Shown here: positions 1 through 7,333 of the stretch, piece after piece
Numbering within the stretch: the first letter of the stretch is position 1
Layout of the letters: each line of letters begins with the position of its first letter
NCBI GenBank assembly: GCA_002408105.1
Contig: DHQM01000088.1
Location: forward strand, 1-7,333
Direction of reading: 5' to 3'
Length of the DNA stretch: 7,333 bases
DNA from: Gammaproteobacteria bacterium UBA5338
Lineage (GTDB): Bacteria > Pseudomonadota > Gammaproteobacteria > Pseudomonadales > UBA5862
Position numbers and translations under genes: made by a program
Notes under the pieces: model-generated
Databases searched by the model: none
The model's input: the letters and a program-made list of their open reading frames with translations, nothing else
Told to the model about the DNA's origin: nothing

Positions 1-2835
1 TTCGATGGCGACCAGATGGCGGTTCACGTACCGCTGACCCTTGAGGCGCAGCTCGAAGCCCGCGCCTTGATGATGTCGACCAACAACATTCTGTCCCCGG
101 CGAATGGCGAACCCATCATCGTGCCGTCGCAAGACGTGGTTCTCGGGCTGTACTACATGACCCGTGAGCGCATCAATGCCCGCGGTGAGGGGATGGCTTT
201 CGCGGACATTGCGGAGGTCGATCGTGCCTATAGCGCTGGCCAGATTGACCTGCACGCGCGTGTCAAGGCCCGCTTGCGTGAAGCGATGCCGGACGAGCAG
301 GGCAACATGGTCGAGCAGACGAAGCTGGTGGACACCACTGTGGGTCGGGCATTGCTGTTCAAAGTGGTTCCGGATGGCGTTCCCTTCGAGCTGGTCAACC
401 AGCCAATGAACAAGAAAGCCATTTCTCGCCTGATCAACGCCTGTTACCGCAACGTCGGGCTCAAGGACACGGTGATCTTTGCCGACCAGTTGATGTACAC
501 CGGATTCCGCTACTCGACCCGCTCTGGTTCATCGATCGGTGTGGATGACCTGGTGATTCCAGAAGACAAGCATGTGCTGGTGAGCGCGGCCGAGGACGAG
601 GTGAAGGAAATCGAGGCCCAGTTCGCCTCTGGCCTTGTGACCCAAGGCGAAAAGTACAACAAGGTGGTCGACATCTGGTCACGCACCAATGACCTGGTGG
701 CCAAATCCATGATGGACACCCTGGGCACCGATGTCGTCAGTGACCGTTCCGGCAATCGGGTCGAGCAGGAGTCGATGAACTCGGTCTACATGATGGCCGA
801 TTCTGGCGCCCGGGGCTCGGCTGCGCAGATCCGCCAGCTTGCCGGAATGCGGGGGCTGATGGCGAAGCCGGACGGCTCGATCATCGAAGCGCCGATCACA
901 GCGAATTTTCGTGAAGGCCTGTCGGTCCTGCAGTACTTCATTTCCACCCACGGTGCACGCAAGGGGTTGGCGGATACCGCGCTCAAGACCGCGAACTCAG
1001 GTTACCTCACCCGTCGGCTCGTCGACGTGGCGCAGGACTTGGTGGTCACCGAAGAGGACTGCGGGACGGAAGACGGTCTGCTGATGGCGCCAGTCATCGA
1101 AGGCGGCGACATCATTGAGCCGCTCGGAGAGCGCATTCTTGGCCGCGTCGTGGCTGCAGACGTCGAGCGCGCCAATGGCGACGTCGCGGTCGCCCGCGGC
1201 ACCATGATCGATGAGCGCTGGGTCAACCGGCTCGAAGAGCTCGGTATTGATGAAGTGGTGGTGCGCTCGCCCATCACCTGCCAGACCCGCTACGGCATCT
1301 GCGCCAGCTGCTATGGCCGGGACCTCGCCCGCGGGCATCTGGTCAATGTGGGTGAAGCGATCGGGGTGGTGGCTGCGCAGTCGATTGGTGAGCCGGGTAC
1401 GCAGCTTACCATGCGGACGTTCCACATCGGGGGTGCGGCTTCAAGGGCGTCGTCCGAGGACAACATCCAGGTGAAGCACGGCGGCAAGGTGCGCCTGCAC
1501 AACCTGAAGGTGGTGCGCCAGAAAAGCGGCAACCTGGTTGCCGTCTCGCGTTCTGGCCAATTGGCGGTTGCGGACCATGACGGCCGCGAGCGCGAGCGCT
1601 ACAAGGTCCCCTATGGCGCGGTCCTTTCCGTTGACGATGGTGCCGCGGTTGACGCAGGCGAGGTTTGTGCAACTTGGGATCCGCACACCCACCCGATCGT
1701 TTCGGAAGTGGCTGGAACCCTGCGCTTCGTCGACATGGAAGAAGGCATCACCATCAAACACCAGACCGACGAAATGACCGGGCTCTCGAGCATTTCGATC
1801 ATGGACCATGCAGAGCGACCCGCGGCTGGCAAAAGCCTGCGGCCTGCCATTGCGCTCGTCGATGAACAGGGCGAGGAGCTGATGCAGCCGGGAACCAATC
1901 AGCCGGTGCACTATCTGTTGCCACCGAAGGCGATCGTCACCTTGGACAACGGCTCGGCTGTGGAAGTCGGCGATGTGCTGGCACGGATTCCTCAGGAAGG
2001 CTCAAAAACCCGGGACATCACCGGTGGTTTGCCACGTGTCGCGGATTTGTTCGAAGCACGCAAGCCCAAGGAGTCGTCGATTCTCGCGGAGATCTCCGGG
2101 GTTGTGAGCTTCGGCGCAGAAACCAAAGGCAAGCACAGGTTGGTGATTACCCCGGTCGATGGCACCAACCCCATCGATGGCTCGGACCACTACGAGGAGT
2201 TGATTCCCAAGTGGCGCACACTCTCGGTGTTCGAAGGTGAAACCGTTGAGAAAGGAGAAGTGGTCTCGGAGGGTGCTCCGAATCCCCATGACATCCTGCG
2301 CCTCAAAGGCGTCGCGGCCCTTGCCAACTACATCGTGAATGAGATCCAGGAGGTGTATCGCCTGCAAGGGGTCAAGATCAACGACAAGCACATTGAGGTG
2401 ATCGTTCGCCAAATGCTGCGCAAGGTTGAGATTGCTGCCCCTGGGGACTCGAGTCTCATCAAAGGCGAGCAGGTCGAGTACAACCAAGTTCAAGAGGAGA
2501 ATGAGGTGCTCGAGCGCGAGGAGAAAATGCCCGCGCGGTTTGAGCGGGTCTTGCTTGGGATCACCAAGGCATCGCTTGCGACCGAATCGTTCATCTCGGC
2601 CGCATCGTTCCAGGAGACGACCCGGGTACTCACCGAGGCCGCGGTCACCGGCAAGAGCGACCAATTGCGCGGCTTGAAAGAGAATGTCGTGGTTGGACGA
2701 CTGATTCCGGCGGGCACCGGCCTGACCTACCACGCTGAACGGCGCCAGCGTCGCTTGAGTGCCCTACGTGGCGAGGCGACCCCAAGTGCGAGTGAGGTGG
2801 AAGAGGCCCTCAGCGAAGCCTTGCGCCAAAGCTGA
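1..2835 (+). CDS. rpoC: DNA-directed RNA polymerase subunit beta' (5'-truncated by window edge)
   Basis: Largest catalytic subunit of RNA polymerase, which forms the active site with beta. The window opens at FDGDQ, the second half of the NADFDGD motif whose three Asp hold the catalytic Mg; two of them (nt 4-6 and 10-12) are visible. Using remembered E. coli numbering, the first residue matches F461 and there is no net gap up to Cys814. In order: the bridge-helix region (about nt 910-1030), the C-terminal zinc site with Cys codons at 1060, 1279, 1300 and 1309 (spacing as in the family), then the trigger loop ([21 protein letters not shown], with Arg and His codons at 1414 and 1423 matching R933 and H936). 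The trigger loop carries the long insertion (SI3/beta'i6) typical of proteobacteria, ending near nt 2215, then the conserved C-terminal domain ([20 protein letters not shown]). The tail after about nt 2745 is divergent and acidic, as is usual. The 944 visible residues fit a full-length C-terminus. TGA stop. rpoB is presumably upstream, outside the window. Confidence 0.99.
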   Translation, partial: FDGDQMAVHVPLTLEAQLEARALMMSTNNILSPANGEPIIVPSQDVVLGLYYMTRERINARGEGMAFADIAEVDRAYSAGQIDLHARVKARLREAMPDEQGNMVEQTKLVDTTVGRALLFKVVPDGVPFELVNQPMNKKAISRLINACYRNVGLKDTVIFADQLMYTGFRYSTRSGSSIGVDDLVIPEDKHVLVSAAEDEVKEIEAQFASGLVTQGEKYNKVVDIWSRTNDLVAKSMMDTLGTDVVSDRSGNRVEQESMNSVYMMADSGARGSAAQIRQLAGMRGLMAKPDGSIIEAPITANFREGLSVLQYFISTHGARKGLADTALKTANSGYLTRRLVDVAQDLVVTEEDCGTEDGLLMAPVIEGGDIIEPLGERILGRVVAADVERANGDVAVARGTMIDERWVNRLEELGIDEVVVRSPITCQTRYGICASCYGRDLARGHLVNVGEAIGVVAAQSIGEPGTQLTMRTFHIGGAASRASSEDNIQVKHGGKVRLHNLKVVRQKSGNLVAVSRSGQLAVADHDGRERERYKVPYGAVLSVDDGAAVDAGEVCATWDPHTHPIVSEVAGTLRFVDMEEGITIKHQTDEMTGLSSISIMDHAERPAAGKSLRPAIALVDEQGEELMQPGTNQPVHYLLPPKAIVTLDNGSAVEVGDVLARIPQEGSKTRDITGGLPRVADLFEARKPKESSILAEISGVVSFGAETKGKHRLVITPVDGTNPIDGSDHYEELIPKWRTLSVFEGETVEKGEVVSEGAPNPHDILRLKGVAALANYIVNEIQEVYRLQGVKINDKHIEVIVRQMLRKVEIAAPGDSSLIKGEQVEYNQVQEENEVLEREEKMPARFERVLLGITKASLATESFISAASFQETTRVLTEAAVTGKSDQLRGLKENVVVGRLIPAGTGLTYHAERRQRRLSALRGEATPSASEVEEALSEALRQS

Positions 2836-2843
2836 GGGGGGTG

Positions 2844-2872
2844 CCACCGCAACGGCCCACGGGCAGCGGTGG
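2844..2872 (+). other. Hairpin just after rpoC, no U-tract
   Basis: CCACCGC (2844-2850) pairs perfectly with GCGGTGG (2866-2872). Inside the 15-base loop GCC (2855-2857) can pair with GGC (2862-2864) around a CACG tetraloop. The hairpin lies 8 bases after the rpoC stop codon and ends one base before the predicted -35 box. No run of T follows, so it does not look like a complete intrinsic terminator. It could protect the 3' end of rpoC mRNA, act as a processing site or a weak pause, or be incidental. Confidence 0.5.
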
Positions 2873-2901
2873 TTGACCCTGCTGAGGTGCGTGCGTAAAA
2901 T
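2873..2901 (+). promoter_or_regulatory. Predicted sigma70 promoter of the str operon
   Basis: The -35 box TTGACC (2873-2878) and -10 box TAAAAT (2896-2901) each match the consensus at five of six positions and are separated by the optimal 17 bases. The predicted start is the A near 2908, giving a leader of about 75 bases before the rpsL ATG. The bases between -10 and start are GCGCGC, a GC-only discriminator. In gammaproteobacteria such discriminators are associated with ppGpp/DksA repression of ribosomal promoters, so stringent control is inferred. No A/T-rich UP element is seen upstream, where the hairpin is GC-rich. The -10 box is the only strongly AT-rich hexamer in this stretch, which strengthens the call. 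The start site has not been mapped. Confidence 0.78.
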
Positions 2902-2918
2902 GCGCGCACTCGATTTCG

Positions 2919-2952
2919 GGGCGGGAACCGCTTGTTCCTGCCCTTTTTATTT
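2919..2952 (+). terminator. Intrinsic terminator in the rpsL leader, probable attenuator
   Basis: GGGCGGGAAC (2919-2928) pairs with GTTCCTGCCC (2934-2943) over ten positions with one G-U wobble, around the five-base loop CGCTT. The stem is followed directly by TTTTTATTT (2944-2952). This is a canonical Rho-independent terminator. It lies downstream of the predicted promoter and 30 bases before the rpsL start, and there is no gene between promoter and terminator for it to serve. The simplest reading is an attenuator that limits str operon transcription; it would also stop read-through from rpoBC. A predicted rpsL leader attenuator is catalogued for Pseudomonadales, so a related element here is plausible. 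The signal that would relieve termination is not visible; only a weak competing 4-bp hairpin (2909-2912 with 2917-2920) overlaps its base. Confidence 0.78.
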
Positions 2953-2982
2953 CCAGAACATCCAACAACGGAGCCCGACCGG

Positions 2983-3357
2983 ATGGCAACCATCAACCAG
3001 TTGGTGCGGAAGCCGCGGAAAAGAAAAGCCGCTAAAAGTGACGTGCCGGCGCTGCAAGCCTGTCCACAGCGGCGTGGCGTGTGTACCCGCGTGTACACCA
3101 CGACCCCGAAAAAGCCCAATTCGGCGCTGCGCAAAGTCTGTCGGGTGCGCCTGACCAATGGCTATGAAGTCACCTCCTACATTGGTGGTGAGGGCCACAA
3201 CCTCCAGGAGCACGCCGTGGTGTTGATTCGCGGCGGCCGGGTAAAAGACCTGCCGGGTGTGCGCTACCACACCGTCCGGGGGAGTCTCGATACCTCCGGT
3301 GTGTCCGACCGCAAGCAGGCGCGCTCCAAGTACGGCACCAAAAAGCCCAAGGGCTGA
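2983..3357 (+). CDS. rpsL: 30S ribosomal protein S12
   Basis: S12 sits at the decoding centre of the 30S subunit, at the interface with 50S, and contributes to accuracy of tRNA selection. The protein is 124 aa, the same length as in E. coli, and nearly identical through the core ([18 protein letters not shown], then [10 protein letters not shown] and [13 protein letters not shown]). Lys43 (AAA at 3109-3111) and Lys88 are the wild-type residues, so no classical streptomycin-resistance change is present. Asp89 in KDLPG is the position that RimO methylthiolates in E. coli. The ATG at 2983 is chosen because [12 protein letters not shown] is the universal N-terminus and CGGAG (2969-2973) lies 9 bases upstream; an in-frame TTG at 2932 would add 17 unrelated residues read through the terminator hairpin. 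First gene of the operon, behind the predicted promoter and attenuator. TGA stop. Confidence 0.99.
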   Translation: MATINQLVRKPRKRKAAKSDVPALQACPQRRGVCTRVYTTTPKKPNSALRKVCRVRLTNGYEVTSYIGGEGHNLQEHAVVLIRGGRVKDLPGVRYHTVRGSLDTSGVSDRKQARSKYGTKKPKG

Positions 3358-3462
3358 TCGGACGAGCTACAACTGCGGATGCCGTCCCCGGCGTCCGGAC
3401 GCGAGTAAGGCTGGGCCATGGTGGTCCCAGATACCCCTGAAGAATAACGGAGGGCGCAACCC
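3358..3462 (+). promoter_or_regulatory. rpsL-rpsG spacer with alternative stem-loops, candidate S7 translational operator
   Basis: In E. coli the spacer between rpsL and rpsG binds S7, which represses translation of rpsG and downstream genes. This 105-base spacer has a comparable length and position. It contains a perfect 12-base palindrome GCGTCCGGACGC (3391-3402) and two copies each of GGACG (3360-3364, 3397-3401) and CGTCC (3383-3387, 3392-3396) that allow mutually exclusive pairings. It also holds a separate hairpin: CTGGG (3411-3415) with CCCAG (3426-3430), continued by CC (3416-3417) with GG (3423-3424) across a U bulge, with loop AUGGU. The function as an S7 site is inferred from position; I cannot show sequence identity to the E. 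coli site. Confidence 0.5.
3448..3454 (+). promoter_or_regulatory. Ribosome binding site deciding the rpsG GTG start
   Basis: CGGAGGG is a strong Shine-Dalgarno match 8 bases before the GTG at 3463. It supports the non-ATG start, which gives the expected MPRRR N-terminus of S7. Confidence 0.85.
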
Positions 3463-3933
3463 GTGCCGAGAAGACGCGTAGTCGCGAAGCGAGAGATCCT
3501 GCCTGATCCCAAGTTTGGCAGCCAAACCCTGGCCAAATTCATGAATCACGTGATGGTGGACGGCAAGAAGTCGATTGCTGAGCGCGTGGTCTATGGTGCC
3601 ATGGACATCGTCGCCGAACGCTCGAAAGGCGACCCGCTCAAGGCGTTCGAAGAGGCGCTTGAAGCGGTGGCGCCAGTGGTCGAGGTAAAGTCTCGTCGGG
3701 TGGGCGGTGCAACCTACCAGGTGCCGGTCGAGGTGCGCCCGTCGCGGCGCATGGCCCTCGCGATGCGGTGGTTGGTGGACTACTCCCGCGCCCGCAACGA
3801 GAAGTCGATGCCGGCGCGTTTGGCCAACGAAATTCTGGATGCCGCGGCGGGTCGCGGCGCGGCCGTGCGCAAGCGTGAGGATGTGCACCGCATGGCGGAA
3901 GCCAACAAAGCCTTTTCGCACTACCGATTCTAA
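3463..3933 (+). CDS. rpsG: 30S ribosomal protein S7
   Basis: Primary binding protein that nucleates assembly of the 30S head by binding the 3' domain of 16S rRNA; it also lies near the E-site tRNA. The protein is 156 aa, the usual length (some E. coli strains have a C-terminal extension, absent here). Visible landmarks: basic N-terminal arm ([19 protein letters not shown], residues 2-20), helical core with MVDGKKS (31-37), the conserved [10 protein letters not shown] and [13 protein letters not shown] beta-hairpin (73-96), ALAMRWLV, and the C-terminal [20 protein letters not shown]. Translation starts at GTG (3463), set by the S7 N-terminus and the strong ribosome binding site. In E. coli S7 is the feedback repressor of this operon; the structured spacer upstream suggests the same here. 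Stop TAA; fusA follows after 66 bases. Confidence 0.99.
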   Translation: MPRRRVVAKREILPDPKFGSQTLAKFMNHVMVDGKKSIAERVVYGAMDIVAERSKGDPLKAFEEALEAVAPVVEVKSRRVGGATYQVPVEVRPSRRMALAMRWLVDYSRARNEKSMPARLANEILDAAAGRGAAVRKREDVHRMAEANKAFSHYRF

Positions 3934-3934
3934 T

Positions 3935-3969
3935 CCAAGGGCCGCAGCCGTCGCTGTGGCGGGTCTTGG
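3935..3969 (+). other. rpsG-fusA intercistronic hairpin
   Basis: GCCGCAGC (3941-3948) pairs with GCTGTGGC (3953-3960) over eight positions with one G-U wobble, loop CGTC. An outer stem CCAAG (3935-3939) with CTTGG (3965-3969) closes an asymmetric internal loop. Together 13 pairs begin two bases after the rpsG stop. The bases that follow (TTCCTATGG) do not form a U-tract, so it is not an intrinsic terminator. A processing site, mRNA stabiliser or modulator of fusA translation are possible. Confidence 0.6.
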
Positions 3970-3987
3970 TTCCTATGGACAACGGCT

Positions 3988-3992
3988 GGGGA
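3988..3992 (+). promoter_or_regulatory. Ribosome binding site deciding the fusA GTG start
   Basis: GGGGA is a modest Shine-Dalgarno match 7 bases before the GTG at 4000. No in-frame ATG nearby gives the conserved [14 protein letters not shown]-terminus, so the GTG is the start. Confidence 0.65.
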
Positions 3993-3999
3993 TAGTTCT

Positions 4000-6099
<2,100 letters not shown>

Positions 6100-6138
6100 C
6101 GCCAATTGCATGTATTCGATCAGTTTTGGGGGTAAGTC
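6100..6138 (+). promoter_or_regulatory. fusA-tuf spacer with tuf ribosome binding site
   Basis: A 39-base spacer. GGGGG (6128-6132) lies 6 bases before the tuf ATG and is the likely Shine-Dalgarno sequence. No hairpin with a U-tract and no convincing promoter are seen, which supports co-transcription of fusA and tuf. An additional promoter inside the fusA coding region, as reported for E. coli tufA, cannot be excluded by eye. Confidence 0.6.
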
Positions 6139-7329
6139 ATGGCAAAGGAAAAGTTTGAGCGTAAGAAGCCGCACGTGAATGTTGGGACCATCGGTCACGT
6201 TGACCATGGCAAGACGACATTGACGGCGGCGCTGACGCGGGTGTGTGCGGAAGTTTGGGGCGGTGAGATGCGCGCCTTTGATCAAATTGACAATGCACCG
6301 GAAGAGCGCGAGCGGGGCATCACCATTGCGACCTCGCACGTTGAGTACGACTCGCCCGGTCGGCACTACGCGCACGTGGACTGCCCAGGCCACGCCGACT
6401 ATGTGAAGAACATGATCACCGGTGCTGCGCAGATGGACGGAGCGATCTTGGTGGTTTCGGCGGCGGATGGTCCCATGCCTCAGACCCGCGAGCACATCCT
6501 GCTGTCGCGTCAGGTGGGCGTTCCCTACATTGTTGTGTTTTTGAACAAAGCCGACATGGTGGACGACGAAGAGCTGCTCGAGCTGGTTGAGATGGAAGTC
6601 CGAGAACTGCTGGACCAGTACGAATTTCCTGGGGACGACACGCCGATCATCATTGGGTCTGCGCTCAAGGCCCTGGAAGGGGACACTTCGGACATTGGGA
6701 TGCCGGCAGTTCAGAAGCTGGTGGAGACCCTGGACGAATACATTCCCGAGCCGGAACGCGCAATCGACCAGCCGTTCCTGATGCCGATTGAAGACGTGTT
6801 TTCGATCTCTGGACGCGGCACCGTGGTGACCGGCCGGGTAGAGCGTGGGATCGTCAAGGTCGGTGAGGAAGTCCAGATTATCGGGATCAAGGACACCACC
6901 ACCACCACCTGTACGGGTGTAGAGATGTTCCGCAAGATGCTGGACGAAGGACGAGCGGGCGAGAACGTCGGCGTGCTGCTGCGTGGCACCAAGCGGGACG
7001 AAGTGGAACGTGGTCAGGTGCTGGCCAAGCCCGGGAGCATCACCCCGCACACCAAGTTTGAGGCAGAGGTGTACGTGTTGTCGAAAGACGAAGGTGGTCG
7101 GCACACTCCGTTTTTTGCTGGGTACCGTCCGCAATTTTACTTTCGGACGACTGACGTCACCGGCTCGGTTGAGCTGCCCGAAGGCGTAGAGATGGTGATG
7201 CCTGGAGACAACATCCAGATGAACGTCACACTGATCGCGCCGATCGCGATGGAAGAAGGGCTGCGTTTTGCGGTTCGCGAAGGTGGTCGCACCGTCGGTG
7301 CAGGCGTCGTCTCGAAGGTGATCGAATAA
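6139..7329 (+). CDS. tuf: Elongation factor Tu
   Basis: GTPase that delivers aminoacyl-tRNA to the ribosomal A site and is usually among the most abundant cell proteins. 396 aa, two longer than E. coli because of a small insertion near residue 183-190 (TSDIGMPA). GTP-binding domain: P-loop GHVDHGKT (19-26), switch I with RGITIATSH (59-67, Thr62), DCPGH (81-85) with catalytic His85, NKAD (136-139; E. coli has NKCD), GSAL (173-176). Domain 2: about 212-305 ([12 protein letters not shown]). Domain 3: to the end, with [21 protein letters not shown] and [12 protein letters not shown]. Elfamycin-contact residues Gln125, the Gln of YRPQFYF and the Ala of FAVREGG are wild type. Residue 57 is Arg where E. 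coli has a methylatable Lys. The run Thr253-257 is encoded by five ACC codons. ATG start, TAA stop. Many gammaproteobacteria carry a second tuf elsewhere; this window shows only one. Confidence 0.99.
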   Translation: MAKEKFERKKPHVNVGTIGHVDHGKTTLTAALTRVCAEVWGGEMRAFDQIDNAPEERERGITIATSHVEYDSPGRHYAHVDCPGHADYVKNMITGAAQMDGAILVVSAADGPMPQTREHILLSRQVGVPYIVVFLNKADMVDDEELLELVEMEVRELLDQYEFPGDDTPIIIGSALKALEGDTSDIGMPAVQKLVETLDEYIPEPERAIDQPFLMPIEDVFSISGRGTVVTGRVERGIVKVGEEVQIIGIKDTTTTTCTGVEMFRKMLDEGRAGENVGVLLRGTKRDEVERGQVLAKPGSITPHTKFEAEVYVLSKDEGGRHTPFFAGYRPQFYFRTTDVTGSVELPEGVEMVMPGDNIQMNVTLIAPIAMEEGLRFAVREGGRTVGAGVVSKVIE

Positions 7330-7333
7330 GATC

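Noticed and set aside
2002..2733. A 243-codon open frame on the minus strand opposite rpoC
   Set aside because: Antisense shadow of the conserved RpoC C-terminal region; no protein-like motif.
2932..2982. N-terminal extension of rpsL from an in-frame TTG
   Set aside because: The added residues are read through the terminator hairpin and U-tract, and S12 universally begins with MATINQ-like sequence at 2983, which has its own ribosome binding site.
3109..3111. Possible streptomycin-resistance change at S12 Lys43
   Set aside because: The codon is AAA (Lys), the wild-type residue, and Lys88 is also intact.
2759..3154. A 131-codon + strand frame overlapping the rpoC end and the rpsL start
   Set aside because: It overlaps two real genes out of frame, and its translation is the frame-shifted reading of RpoC and S12.
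3935..3969. Reading the rpsG-fusA hairpin as an intrinsic terminator
   Set aside because: The bases after the stem (TTCCTATGG) lack a U-tract, and operon organisation argues for read-through.
6100..6138. A separate tuf promoter in the fusA-tuf spacer
   Set aside because: No pair of hexamers with suitable spacing resembles the sigma70 consensus in these 39 bases.

Overview
This window is the 3' two-thirds of rpoC followed by the complete str operon (rpsL, rpsG, fusA, tuf), all on the + strand. The gene order, the GC-rich coding bias, the S12 sequence ([10 protein letters not shown], 124 aa) and the large trigger-loop insertion in the RNA polymerase beta' subunit all point to a gammaproteobacterium. 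A Chromatiales- or Xanthomonadales-like lineage would fit, but I cannot place it at genus level by eye. All five proteins are intact where visible, with their key catalytic and binding motifs present. No mobile element, CRISPR array, tRNA, rRNA or accessory gene is visible.

Layout: rpoC enters the window inside its catalytic NADFDGD motif and ends at 2835. The 147-base rpoC-rpsL gap is the most informative non-coding stretch. It holds a hairpin without a U-tract (2844-2872), then a near-consensus sigma70 promoter (TTGACC, 17 bases, TAAAAT) with a GC-only discriminator, and then, starting about 11 bases after the predicted transcription start, a textbook intrinsic terminator (2919-2952). A terminator between promoter and first gene implies transcription attenuation of the str operon. 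It probably also damps read-through from rpoBC.

rpsL (2983-3357) is followed by a 105-base spacer rich in alternative stem-loops, in the position where ribosomal protein S7 represses its own operon in E. coli. rpsG (3463-3933) and fusA (4000-6099) both start with GTG and are separated by a 66-base spacer holding a long, interrupted hairpin. tuf (6139-7329) follows fusA after only 39 bases with no terminator, so the four genes are probably co-transcribed.

The genes serve transcription and translation: RNA polymerase beta', two 30S decoding or assembly proteins (S12, S7) and the two elongation GTPases (EF-G, EF-Tu). No undescribed system is present. The leads worth following are regulatory: the promoter-attenuator pair, the rpsL-rpsG switch-like spacer and the rpsG-fusA hairpin. 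Two small protein-level curiosities are a six-residue apparent tandem duplication in the beta' insertion domain and an (ACC)5 repeat in tuf.
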